In this document: in pieces, positions 1-10,194 of the stretch
Numbering within the stretch: the stretch's first letter is position 1
Layout: every line of letters starts with the position of its first letter
Source: Paragemmobacter ruber
GTDB taxonomy: Bacteria > Pseudomonadota > Alphaproteobacteria > Rhodobacterales > Rhodobacteraceae
Direction of reading: 5' to 3'
Length of the DNA stretch: 64,000 nt
NCBI RefSeq assembly: GCF_009908315.1
Contig: NZ_JAAATW010000003.1
Coordinates: 248,001 to 312,000 of the forward strand
Position numbers and translations under genes: made by a program
The notes under the pieces: generated by a model
The model's input: only the letters and a program-made list of their open reading frames with translations
What the model was told of the DNA's origin: nothing
The model's database searches: none

Positions 1-413
1 GCCGGACGCCGATGCCTTGGGTCACGGATAACGGGCTTTGCGGATTCTCGAGCGCCGAGCGCGCGTGGCTGCCGGTGACGGCGCCGCATCGCCCGCTGGC
101 CGTGGCGACGCAGGAGGCGGAGCCGGGATCCATGCTGCACCATTACCGCAGCCTGCTGGCCTTTCGGCGGGGGCATCTGACCTTTGCCCGGGGCCGGATG
201 ACGGGCTGGCGGGCCGAGGGGGATGTGTTCAGTTTCACCCGGTCGGGCGGGAGCGAGATTTTCTGCGCCTTCAATCTGGGCGAGGCCCCGGCGCGGGTGG
301 CGCTGCCTGCGGGGCATTGGGAGCGGATCGGGGAAGCCGTGGGGAGCATCGCGCCCGTAGGCAATGGGGTGGAATTGCCCGGATGGGGCTGTGCCATCGT
401 GAAGAAGGTTTGA
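1..413 (+). CDS. aglA: Alpha-glucosidase (GH13), C-terminal fragment cut by window edge
   Basis: Only the last ~137 codons are present; the frame is open from base 3 and ends at TGA 411-413. It begins RTPMPW, the motif that follows the catalytic barrel in bacterial alpha-glucosidases and oligo-1,6-glucosidases, then LLAFRRGHLTF and a small C-terminal beta domain. Such enzymes release glucose from alpha-glucosides in the cytoplasm. The stop lies 15 bp before an ABC ATPase, matching the 3' end of an aglEFGAK alpha-glucoside operon; the binding protein and permeases would lie left of the window (inference). The catalytic residues are outside the window. Confidence 0.85.
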   Translation, partial: RTPMPWVTDNGLCGFSSAERAWLPVTAPHRPLAVATQEAEPGSMLHHYRSLLAFRRGHLTFARGRMTGWRAEGDVFSFTRSGGSEIFCAFNLGEAPARVALPAGHWERIGEAVGSIAPVGNGVELPGWGCAIVKKV

Positions 414-428
414 GGGGGAGGGACGGGC

Positions 429-1514
429 ATGGCGGATCTGAAGCTGGTCAATGTCGAGAAGGCCTATGGCGAGGTGCGTGTCCTGCGTGACATCAACCTT
501 GATATCAAGACGGGCGAATTGATCGTGTTTGTCGGCCCCTCGGGCTGTGGGAAATCGACGCTTTTGCGGATGATCGCGGGGCTGGAGCGGATCACGGGGG
601 GCGACTTTTCCATCGACGGGGTGCGGATGAACGACATACCGCCCGCCCAGCGCGGCATTGCGATGGTGTTCCAGTCTTACGCGCTGTACCCGCACATGAC
701 GGTGCGGGACAACATGGCCTTTGCCCTGAAGATCGCGAAGAAGAGCGCGGCCGAGATCAATGCGGCGGTGGAGAAGGCCGCGAAGATCCTGCAGCTGACC
801 CCCTATCTGGACCGTCTGCCCAAGGCGCTTTCGGGTGGGCAGCGGCAGCGGGTGGCGATCGGGCGGTCGATCGTGCGCGATCCCAAGGTCTATCTCTTTG
901 ACGAGCCGCTTTCGAATCTGGACGCAGCGCTGCGGGTGGCGACGCGGATCGAGATCGCGCAGCTGAAGGAGCAGATGCCAAATTCCACGATGATCTATGT
1001 GACCCATGATCAGGTGGAGGCGATGACGCTGGCATCCCGCATCGTGGTGCTGGCAGGCGGCGGGATCAGCCAGGTGGGGGCGCCGCTGGAACTGTATGAG
1101 CGGCCGCGGAACGAGTTCGTGGCGCAGTTCATCGGCAGCCCGGCGATGAACCTTTTGCCCGGGCAGGTGATCGCGACCGGGGCGCAGACGGTGGTGCGGC
1201 TGGACAATGGCGGGATCGCGCGGTCATCGGTGCCGACGGAAGCCTCTGACATGGGGTTGCGGGTGAATGTGGGCGTGCGGCCCGAGGATTTTCTGGAAAC
1301 CCCTGAAGAGGGTATGTTCACCGGCGAGGTGGAGATCACCGAGGCCTTGGGCGAGGTGACGCTGCTTTACTTCAAGCGGCAGGGGGACGCGGCGCAGGTG
1401 GTGGCAAAGCTGCCCGGCATCCATGCCGATCTGCGCCACAAGACGGTGACGCTGTCGGCGGCGGCGCACAAGGTGCATCTCTTTGCGAACGGGGAATCGC
1501 TGCTTTATCGGTGA
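429..1514 (+). CDS. aglK: Sugar ABC transporter ATP-binding protein, probably alpha-glucoside (AglK/UgpC type)
   Basis: Cytoplasmic ATPase that powers a sugar ABC importer of the MalK/UgpC family. Walker A GPSGCGKST at residues 36-44, signature LSGGQRQ at 134-140, Walker B YLFDEP at 155-160, then a TOBE-type C-terminal domain; 361 aa is the usual length. The ATG follows an AGGG ribosome-binding site. It lies 15 bp behind the alpha-glucosidase and just before a rho-independent terminator, so it is the last gene of that operon. The alpha-glucoside assignment rests on the neighbour; sequence alone cannot separate it from maltose or glycerol-3-phosphate ATPases. Confidence 0.85.
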   Translation: MADLKLVNVEKAYGEVRVLRDINLDIKTGELIVFVGPSGCGKSTLLRMIAGLERITGGDFSIDGVRMNDIPPAQRGIAMVFQSYALYPHMTVRDNMAFALKIAKKSAAEINAAVEKAAKILQLTPYLDRLPKALSGGQRQRVAIGRSIVRDPKVYLFDEPLSNLDAALRVATRIEIAQLKEQMPNSTMIYVTHDQVEAMTLASRIVVLAGGGISQVGAPLELYERPRNEFVAQFIGSPAMNLLPGQVIATGAQTVVRLDNGGIARSSVPTEASDMGLRVNVGVRPEDFLETPEEGMFTGEVEITEALGEVTLLYFKRQGDAAQVVAKLPGIHADLRHKTVTLSAAAHKVHLFANGESLLYR

Positions 1515-1571
1515 GCGCGGGCATGGGAGATGTCCTGCCAGCCGCAGCCTTTGCGGATGGGGTGCGTTCTT

Positions 1572-1593
1572 GGGTATTTGGGCCAAGATGAAG
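1572..1593 (+). repeat. Dispersed 22-bp repeat, copy 1 (GGGTATTTGGGCCAAG core)
   Basis: The 22 bases here recur at 32694-32715 with a single A/G difference. Both copies sit in the first ~100 bp after a stop codon. Function unknown; too short and too well conserved for chance in a GC-rich genome, so I treat it as a dispersed intergenic repeat. Confidence 0.55.
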
Positions 1594-1620
1594 GGGCAGG
1601 GCGCTTGGTCCTGCCCTTTT
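1594..1620 (+). terminator. Rho-independent terminator of the aglA-aglK operon
   Basis: Perfect 7-bp GC stem GGGCAGG/CCTGCCC (1594-1600 and 1610-1616), 9-nt loop, then TTTT. It lies between the aglK stop and the convergent agmatinase gene. The U tract serves the plus strand only. Confidence 0.75.
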
Positions 1621-1628
1621 GGTTTGGC

Positions 1629-2591
1629 TCACCCTCGCTTTGCGCGGGCGTGGAAGATGAAGCCGAGGAAGTTCAAGAGAACTTGGGCGGCGAGGATGGC
1701 GGTGGTGCCGTCCCGGTCGTAATCGGGGGCAACCTCGACCAGGTCTATCCCCACGATGTCATGGCTCTGGGCAACCTTCTGGAGGATTTCGAGCACCTCG
1801 TAGTACAGGAAGCCGCCATGGCTGGGCGTGCCGGTGCCGGGCGCGATGGAGGGGCAGAAGCCATCAATGTCGATGGTGACATAGACCCGGGCGCCGGGGG
1901 GGATGCGGGCGGCAGTGGCCGCGGGCCCCAGTTTGCGGACCTGGCGGACCGACAGGATGTCGTCGCCCATGGCGCGGGCGGCGTCATAGCCTTCCTTGGT
2001 GGTGGAGGAGACATTGCGGATGCCGAGCGCGGTGATGCCGGTGACGTAGGGCCGTTCCGCCGCGCGGCGCATCGGGTTGCCGTGGCCGTGGCGGACGCCA
2101 TGGCGGATATCCACGAAATCGAGATGGGCGTCGATCTGCAGGATGTGGATCGGACCCTGATCATCAAAGGCGCGGATGCAGGGGATGTTGATGCTGTGAT
2201 CGCCCCCGATCGTCACGGGCAGGGCGCCGGCCTTGAGGATGGCGCGGACGCCGGTTTCGATATTGGCGTGGCTGGTTTCGGTATCGGTGTGGACGATGTC
2301 GGCATCGCCGATATCCACGATGCGCACATCGGGGCCGAGATAGGTGCAGTCATCTTCGTGGTCATAGGCCCCGGCATGGCCGAAGGAGAAGAGGGTGGAG
2401 GCTTCGCGCACCGCGCGTGGCCCGAAGCGGGCGCCCGCGCGGAACTGGGTGCCGAAATCGAAGGGCGCGCCGAGAATGGCGATATCGGCGTCGATGGCGG
2501 ACCAGTCGGCCACATAGGGGCGTTTGCCGAAGGTGGAGATGCCGACGAAGGGCAGGTTCAGGCGGCCCGTGTCATAGGTGTTGCCAGTCAT
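1629..2591 (-). CDS. speB: Agmatinase/arginase-family ureohydrolase
   Basis: Mn-dependent hydrolase that removes urea from a guanidino compound, probably agmatine (to putrescine) or a guanidino acid. Metal ligands are in the expected order: GGDHS (His132), DAHLD (Asp154, His156, Asp158) and DIDGF (Asp241, Asp243); 320 aa is normal for the family. It starts 4 bp after the LysR stop, so the two are almost certainly cotranscribed and the regulator may control it. Substrate cannot be read from sequence: agmatinase, guanidinobutyrase and proclavaminate amidinohydrolase share these motifs. Confidence 0.85.
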   Translation of the reverse strand: MTGNTYDTGRLNLPFVGISTFGKRPYVADWSAIDADIAILGAPFDFGTQFRAGARFGPRAVREASTLFSFGHAGAYDHEDDCTYLGPDVRIVDIGDADIVHTDTETSHANIETGVRAILKAGALPVTIGGDHSINIPCIRAFDDQGPIHILQIDAHLDFVDIRHGVRHGHGNPMRRAAERPYVTGITALGIRNVSSTTKEGYDAARAMGDDILSVRQVRKLGPAATAARIPPGARVYVTIDIDGFCPSIAPGTGTPSHGGFLYYEVLEILQKVAQSHDIVGIDLVEVAPDYDRDGTTAILAAQVLLNFLGFIFHARAKRG

Positions 2592-2595
2592 GGGG

Positions 2596-3513
2596 TCAGG
2601 TGTCCGTTTCGGTCTGGTCGGGGTCGGATTGGATCAGCAGGCCGGGGATCAGGTCGGCCAGCCGTGCGGCGGGCGGGTGCAGGGTGTTGCCTGCCATGCG
2701 GGCAAGGATGACGGGTTCGGTTCCGGCATCGGTGATGGACAGGGTGGCGAGGCGCGCGCCATCCTGGCTGCGGCGGCCATGGGGGCGGGTGTAGCTGATC
2801 CCGACGCCGAGGCCATTGGCCGCGAAGCTGCGCATCAGATCGAGCGTGGCGGTGCGGTGGGCGATCTGGAAGGGCAGGCCGCGCGCGGTGAAGAGCGCGC
2901 GCATATGGCCGAGCGAGAGGCCCTGATCGGCGAGGATGAGGGGGTATTCCGACAGGGCCTCGAGCGTAAGGCCGCGCTTGGCCATGCGCAGGAGGGGGTG
3001 GTCGGTGGCGATCACGGCATGGGGGGCGACCTGCATCAGCACGGTCTTTTCCGTCAGGCTGTCGAGGCCGAGATCCCAGGTGAGGGCGAGATCGACGCGG
3101 CCCTGACGCAGGCCTTCTGCGATGGATTCAAAGGACAGGACGGCGGGTTCAAGCCGGATGTCGGGGGCCGCAGTTGCGAGTTTGCGCAGAAGGGGCGCGA
3201 GGAGCGTGGGGGCGAGGTCTTCGAAACAGGCCAGCCGCACCGGCGCGGCGGGGGTTTCACCCGACATGAGGCGGGAGAGGGCGTCCAGCTGGGCCTGCGC
3301 CTCGGCCAGCCAGCCGCGCCCGAAGGCGGTGGGCGTGATGCGGCCACCGGGGCGGCGGAGGAACAGGGGCTGGCCCAGCGTCTGTTCGAGCTGGGCGAGG
3401 GCGACGGAGAGGGCGGGTTGCGAGACGTTCAGCGCCTCGGCCGCCGCAGTGACGCCGCCGCAGCGGGCGGTGGCGGTGGCGTATTCGATCTGGCGGAGGG
3501 TGGTGGGGATCAT
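2596..3513 (-). CDS. LysR-family transcriptional regulator
   Basis: 305 aa with an N-terminal winged helix-turn-helix (LRQIEYATATARCGGVTAAAEALNVSQPALS, roughly residues 6-36) and a C-terminal periplasmic-binding-like effector domain. First gene of a two-gene unit with the ureohydrolase, and divergent from the PhyH dioxygenase across an 88-bp gap. LysR proteins usually bind such divergent gaps, so both neighbours are candidate targets. The ligand is unknown. Confidence 0.9.
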   Translation of the reverse strand: MIPTTLRQIEYATATARCGGVTAAAEALNVSQPALSVALAQLEQTLGQPLFLRRPGGRITPTAFGRGWLAEAQAQLDALSRLMSGETPAAPVRLACFEDLAPTLLAPLLRKLATAAPDIRLEPAVLSFESIAEGLRQGRVDLALTWDLGLDSLTEKTVLMQVAPHAVIATDHPLLRMAKRGLTLEALSEYPLILADQGLSLGHMRALFTARGLPFQIAHRTATLDLMRSFAANGLGVGISYTRPHGRRSQDGARLATLSITDAGTEPVILARMAGNTLHPPAARLADLIPGLLIQSDPDQTETDT

Positions 3514-3601
3514 GGGCCTATGACTGGTATCGGAACATATTATTGGAAGCTATCGCCGGGGCGTGGCAGTTGTCGAGAGAGGATAGCAGCGGAGCGGTGC
3601 G
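3514..3601. promoter_or_regulatory. Divergent promoter gap, LysR gene / PhyH gene
   Basis: 88 bp between two start codons. It contains a locally AT-rich core around 3527-3550 (ACATATTATTGG) in an otherwise GC-rich stretch, with GGAA repeated on both sides of it. This is the expected place for the LysR operator and both promoters. I could not define -35/-10 boxes convincingly. Confidence 0.4.
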
Positions 3602-4381
3602 ATGGTGACGGATGAGATGGTCGCGGCCTATCAGCGGGATGGGGTCGTGCTGGTGAAGGGGCTGTTTGCCGATTGGGTGAAGGTGTTGCGGGCAGGCGTG
3701 GAGCGCAACATGGCCGAGCCCAGCGCGCAGGTGATGGCGACGCTGAAGCCGGGCGAGGCGGGGCGGTTCTTTGACGATTACTGCAACTGGACCCGTATCG
3801 GGGAATTCGAGCAGGTGATCCGCGCGTCCGGCGCGGCGGCGGCGGCGGCGCGGCTGATGGGATCGGAGCGGGTGCAGCTGTTCCACGACCATGTGCTGGT
3901 CAAGGAGCCCGGCACCACCAAGGCCACGCCATGGCATACGGACGGGCCTTACTATTTCGTCGAGGGGCGGCAGACGGTTTCCTTCTGGGTGCCGCTGGAC
4001 CCGGTGCGCGAGGCGAGCCTGCGCTGTGTGGCGGGAAGCCATCTTTGGGAGAAGGACGTGCTGCCCACGCGCTGGATGAGCGAGACGGATTTCTACCCGG
4101 AGGCGGGCGATTACATGCCGGTTCCCGACCCGGAGGCGGAAGGGATGCGGGTGCTGGAATGGGAGATGGAGCCGGGCGATGCGGTGGCCTTCCATTATCG
4201 CACGCTGCATGGCGCGCGGGGCAATACGAGCACGACGCGGCGGCGGGCCTTCAGCCTGCGGCTGGTGGGGGATGATGCGCGCTATGTGGCGCGGCCGGGG
4301 CCGACCTCGCCGCCATTTCCGGGCCATGGGATGCAGCCGGGGGACAGGCTGCGCGCGGATTGGTTTCCCTATCTGCTGTGA
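3602..4381 (+). CDS. Phytanoyl-CoA dioxygenase (PhyH) family protein
   Basis: Fe(II)/2-oxoglutarate-dependent oxygenase of 259 aa. The facial triad is visible: HTD (His112, Asp114) and the distal His203 in HYRTLHGARGN, followed by an arginine-rich strand that would hold 2-oxoglutarate. Members hydroxylate acyl-CoAs, osmolytes or small metabolites. It reads divergently from a LysR regulator and is followed after 69 bp by a TehA-type channel gene in the same direction. Substrate unknown; a link to the nearby ureohydrolase through the shared regulator is only inference. Confidence 0.85.
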   Translation: MVTDEMVAAYQRDGVVLVKGLFADWVKVLRAGVERNMAEPSAQVMATLKPGEAGRFFDDYCNWTRIGEFEQVIRASGAAAAAARLMGSERVQLFHDHVLVKEPGTTKATPWHTDGPYYFVEGRQTVSFWVPLDPVREASLRCVAGSHLWEKDVLPTRWMSETDFYPEAGDYMPVPDPEAEGMRVLEWEMEPGDAVAFHYRTLHGARGNTSTTRRRAFSLRLVGDDARYVARPGPTSPPFPGHGMQPGDRLRADWFPYLL

Positions 4382-4450
4382 GGGGCGGGGGATTTGCCTG
4401 CGCCTTTCGCGACCGCTAGGGTGCGGGCGGAAGATGGGGGGCTTTCCGGC

Positions 4451-5443
4451 ATGACAGAGCGCGCGCGACCGCGACCGAAGATCTATCCGCCACCGGAATT
4501 TCCGCCGCGAAAGGCGCCGCCTTTCGCGCGGATGCCGCCTGCGGTGTTTCCCGCGATCCTTGGTCTGTTCGGCCTGGGCCTTGCGCTGCGGCGGGGGCTT
4601 GCGGCGGCGGGGCTGCCGGGGGGAGTGGCCGAGATTGTGCTGGGGGCGGTGGCGGGTCTGTGGGCCTTTGCCATCTTGGCCTATGGGGCCAAGATGGCGC
4701 GGCGGGGATCGGTCCTTCTGGACGATCTGCGGGTGTTGCCGGGGCGGATGGGTCTGGCGGCGGCGAGCATGGGCGGGATGGCCCTTGCGGCGGCGCTGGC
4801 GCCCTTTGCGGTGGGCGGCGCGCGGGTGGTGCTTGTGGCGGCGCTGCTGGCGCATCTGGCGCTGGCGGTTCTGACGATCCGGGTGCTGCTGGCCCTGCCG
4901 CCGGAGGGGCGCGGGGTCAATCCCGGCTGGCATCTGAGTTTTGTGGGGTTCATTCTGGGGGGCCTTGCCGCGCCGGGGGTGGGCTGGCCTGTGCTGGGGC
5001 TGGCGCTGTTCTGGGTCTGTGGCGCGGTGGCGGTGGTGATCTGGGGCGTAAGCGCGGTGCAACTGGCGCGGCGCATCCCGCCTGCGCCGCTGCGCCCGCT
5101 TTTGGCCGTGCATGTCGCGCCGGCGGCGCTGCTGGCCGTCACGGGGACGCAAGGCGGCGTGCCGGTTCTGCCGATGGTGGCGCTGGCGATCGCGACGGGG
5201 ATCGTGGCGCTGCTGGTGGTGTCGGCCCGCTGGGTGCTTGAGGCGGGGTTCAGCGCGATGTGGGCGGCTTTCACTTTTCCCGTGGCGGCCTATGCCGCCG
5301 CCCTGTTCGTGACGGGGTTCGAGGTGGCGGGGATGGTGGTGCTGGTTCTGGTGCTGGCGGTGGTGCCGGTGATCGCGTGGCGGGTGGTGACGCTGTGGGG
5401 AAGCGGGCAGTTGGCGGCGCGCACCCATGCGGCGGAGGCGTGA
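4451..5443 (+). CDS. TehA/SLAC1-type anion channel or C4-dicarboxylate transporter family protein
   Basis: About 330 aa with roughly ten hydrophobic segments and a short basic, proline-rich N-terminus (MTERARPRPKIYPPPEF). Layout and length fit the tellurite-resistance/dicarboxylate (TDT, SLAC1) inner-membrane family, which conducts anions such as malate or sulfite. I chose the ATG at 4451; an upstream in-frame start at 4394 would add 19 residues unlike the family. It follows the PhyH gene by 69 bp. The transported anion cannot be predicted. Confidence 0.7.
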   Translation: MTERARPRPKIYPPPEFPPRKAPPFARMPPAVFPAILGLFGLGLALRRGLAAAGLPGGVAEIVLGAVAGLWAFAILAYGAKMARRGSVLLDDLRVLPGRMGLAAASMGGMALAAALAPFAVGGARVVLVAALLAHLALAVLTIRVLLALPPEGRGVNPGWHLSFVGFILGGLAAPGVGWPVLGLALFWVCGAVAVVIWGVSAVQLARRIPPAPLRPLLAVHVAPAALLAVTGTQGGVPVLPMVALAIATGIVALLVVSARWVLEAGFSAMWAAFTFPVAAYAAALFVTGFEVAGMVVLVLVLAVVPVIAWRVVTLWGSGQLAARTHAAEA

Positions 5444-5451
5444 GAGGGGGC

Positions 5452-7902
<2,451 letters not shown>

Positions 7903-7924
7903 GGGCGGGATTTGCCTGACGGCA

Positions 7925-7956
7925 GGATCTGCAAGAGGGCAAGATCTGCAAGAGGA
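7925..7956 (+). repeat. Short tandem duplication after guaB
   Basis: The 13-mer GATCTGCAAGAGG occurs twice about 17 bp apart (with one base different at the first position) just before the guaB terminator. Probably a slippage duplication. Confidence 0.45.
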
Positions 7957-7957
7957 C

Positions 7958-7996
7958 GGGGGGCGGTGGGCGGAGTGCCTGCCGCCCCCTTTTCTT
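7958..7996 (+). terminator. Rho-independent terminator of guaB
   Basis: GC stem GGGGGCGG/CCGCCCCC (7959-7966 and 7982-7989) with a 15-nt loop, followed by TTTTCTT. It separates guaB from the ECF-type promoter of the subtilase gene. Confidence 0.65.
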
Positions 7997-8024
7997 ATTG
8001 ATATGATAATTTATGTCCAGCGGT

Positions 8025-8052
8025 GGAATAAAGAAGCGCGGCCGCGCGTTGT
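8025..8052 (+). promoter_or_regulatory. Candidate ECF-sigma promoter of the subtilase gene
   Basis: GGAATA (8025-8030), 16-bp spacer, CGTTGT (8047-8052); predicted start ~8059, about 33 nt before the ATG. The same motif (GGAATA-N15-CGTTGT) lies upstream of the ECF sigma gene on the opposite strand at 11475-11501, at a similar distance from its start codon. The -35/-10 style is typical of ECF promoters, so the sigma factor probably drives both. A TATGATAAT stretch at 8003-8011 could be an additional sigma-70 -10. Confidence 0.6.
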
Positions 8053-8091
8053 GATGCAAAATCGGTCACGCCCTACGTCATTGGAAACGCC

Positions 8092-9522
8092 ATGCCGCCT
8101 GTCACCCATCGCCTGCTTGCCGCGCTTTTGCTTTCAACGCTGATCGTGCCTGCCCCGTCGCTGCTGCCGCTTGAGGGGGCGTCCCTCGGTGGGGCGGCCT
8201 GGGCGCAGGACAGTGACGGCGGGGATGATGGCGGGGACGATGGTGGCGACGACAGCGACGACAGTGACGACGACAGCGACGACGACGATGATGATGACGA
8301 TGACGACGATGACAGCGCCCGTGCCGGGGGTGGGGGCGGGACGGATTTCTCGCGCCGTGGGCAGCGTCCGCGGGCCGCGGCCCCGGCAGCGCCGCCGCCC
8401 CCGGTCCGCGTGCCGGATGAAGTGGTGGTGACCGATCTTTCGCCCGAGACACTGGCCCAGTTGCAGGGCGAGGGGTTCACGCTGATCGCCGAGCAGCAGC
8501 TAGAGAACCTCGGGGTGGCGGTGACGCGGCTGCGGGTGCCGCCCGCGCTGGGGCTGGAGGCGGCGCGCGAGCGCGTGCGCGCCCTGCCGGGGGGGGAGGA
8601 CGCGGATTTCAACCATTTCTATCGCCCCGGCCAGGCGGAGGCCGAGGCTGTGACCGATGCGGCCGCCTGCGCGCCCGAGAACTGTCCGGCGCTGGAATTG
8701 ATCTCGTGGCCTGCGGAGCGGTCCGAGACCTGCCGCGTGTCGCTGCCGGTGGGGATGATCGATACCGGGGTCAATGCCGAGCATGATATCCTGACGGGCG
8801 CCCGGCTGGATGTGCTGCGTATGGCGGATGAGGGGCAGGATCCTTCGGCGGCGGTTCATGGCACGGCGGTTGCCTCGCTGTTGATCGGGACGGAGGGAAG
8901 CCGCGTGCCGGGGCTGATCCGCGAGGCGGAGGTGATCGCGGTGGATGTGTTCTCGAAAGCGGGCAGCGACGAGCGCGCCGATGTGACCGCGCTGATGCGG
9001 GGCCTTGATGTGCTGAGCGCGCAAGGGGTGCGGGTGATGAACCTGTCGCTGGCCGGGCCGGAGAATGACGCGCTGACGGTGGTGCTGGATCGGATGACCG
9101 GGCCAGAGGGCGCGGTGATCGTGGCGGCGGCCGGCAATGCCGGGCCGGACGCCCCGCCCGCCTGGCCTGCGGCGCATCCCGGGGTGATTGCGGTGACGGC
9201 GGTGGATGCGCGCGGGCGCGTCTATCGCGGGGCGCAGCGGGGCGCGCATATTGACCTGGCGGCGCCGGGGGTTGGGCTTCTGGCCGCGACGTCGATCCGG
9301 GGGGCGCGGGGCAAGACGGGGACGTCTTATGCGGTGCCTTTCGTGACGGCGGCGGCGGCGGTGCTGTTGTCGCAGAACCCGACGCTGACGGCGGCGCAGG
9401 TGGCAGAAGAGCTCAAGTCACGGGCGCGCGACATCGGGGCAGAGGGGCCGGATGACGTGTTCGGGGCCGGGCTTCTGGATGTGGCGGACCTGTGCGCGAT
9501 GGCAGCGCCGCTGTCGGATTGA
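8092..9522 (+). CDS. Secreted S8 (subtilisin-type) serine peptidase with poly-Asp N-terminus
   Basis: 476 aa. Signal peptide 1-39 ending AWAQ, then an extremely acidic run (about residues 40-74, almost all Asp with Ser/Gly), a Pro/Ala linker, and an S8 domain with Asp224 (MIDTG), His256 (HGTAVASLL), oxyanion Asn349 (AAGNAG) and Ser412 (GTSYAVPF). All catalytic residues are intact. The Asp run may bind calcium or act as a prosequence (inference). It converges on an ECF sigma/anti-sigma operon and has a promoter matching that of the sigma gene, so it is likely a regulon member or the protease that releases the sigma factor. Ends in a strong terminator. Confidence 0.85.
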   Translation: MPPVTHRLLAALLLSTLIVPAPSLLPLEGASLGGAAWAQDSDGGDDGGDDGGDDSDDSDDDSDDDDDDDDDDDDSARAGGGGGTDFSRRGQRPRAAAPAAPPPPVRVPDEVVVTDLSPETLAQLQGEGFTLIAEQQLENLGVAVTRLRVPPALGLEAARERVRALPGGEDADFNHFYRPGQAEAEAVTDAAACAPENCPALELISWPAERSETCRVSLPVGMIDTGVNAEHDILTGARLDVLRMADEGQDPSAAVHGTAVASLLIGTEGSRVPGLIREAEVIAVDVFSKAGSDERADVTALMRGLDVLSAQGVRVMNLSLAGPENDALTVVLDRMTGPEGAVIVAAAGNAGPDAPPAWPAAHPGVIAVTAVDARGRVYRGAQRGAHIDLAAPGVGLLAATSIRGARGKTGTSYAVPFVTAAAAVLLSQNPTLTAAQVAEELKSRARDIGAEGPDDVFGAGLLDVADLCAMAAPLSD

Positions 9523-9561
9523 GCCGCCCCCGGGGGGTGGAGGCAGGTGGTGGAGAGGCAG

Positions 9562-9598
9562 GGCGCGGATGGTGGAAGCCATCCGCGCCTTTGTTTTT
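9562..9598 (+). terminator. Rho-independent terminator of the subtilase gene
   Basis: Perfect 11-bp stem GGCGCGGATGG/CCATCCGCGCC (9562-9572, 9579-9589), 6-nt loop, then TTTGTTTTT. One of the strongest terminators in the window. Confidence 0.9.
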
Positions 9599-10194
9599 GG
9601 CAGGGCGGCGCGGGCTGATCGGCGCGGTGCGGGGGGGGCGTTTGGTGCAAGGGGGGCGGGTTGCGGTGGGATGGCCGTGGGCGAGAGGGTGGCGCGGGCG
9701 GTGGGGTCATGCGTGCGCTTGGTCCTGGAGGGGGTGCTTTGGCGGATTGGTCAGGCGCATGGGGAGGGGGCTTTGGCGCTTGGGAGAAGGGGATTCGTCC
9801 GCGCGGCGGGGATGCTGCGGCGGGACTGTGGGGCTTGGGTTGGGTTTGGGTGGTGGTGCGGGCGAGCGGGGGAGCGGGCGCGTTTGCGTTTGGTGGGGGT
9901 GAGGTGGTTTGGCCTGCGCGGTGGTGATGGGGGGATGGCCGGGCTTTGCAAGGGGATGGGATGCGGTGGGGTGGGCGTGGGCGAGAGGGTGGCGCGGGCG
10001 ATGGGGTCAGCCGTGCGCTTGGTGCTGTAGGGGGGGCTTTAGCTGATCGGCCCTGTGCGGTGGAGGGGGTTGGCGCTTGATGTGGGGGATTGGTCAGCGC
10101 GGGGGTGATAGGGCGGTGGGATGGCGGGGGAGATGGGGCTTTGGGGCGGATGGTGGGGGGCATCCGCCTGCATTGTCCTGCCGCAACGCCCCCG
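9599..10194. other. G-rich noncoding tract with a 300-bp-offset direct repeat
   Basis: About 600 bp without a credible gene. Long open frames exist only because G-rich DNA lacks stops; none has a family resemblance or matching codon use. The plus strand is very rich in G over C with many GGGG runs. Bases 9661-9750 align without gaps to 9961-10050 (78 of 90 identical, offset exactly 300). Similarity continues a little upstream (GCAAGGGG at about 9649 and 9948). A hairpin GGCGGATG/CATCCGCC near 10148-10171 resembles the subtilase terminator core and may end the anti-sigma transcript, though it lacks a U tract. Confidence 0.6.

Noticed and set aside
1530-2711. 393-aa plus-strand frame across the agmatinase gene
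   Set aside because: Gly/Asp-rich antisense shadow; the metal-binding motifs are on the minus strand.
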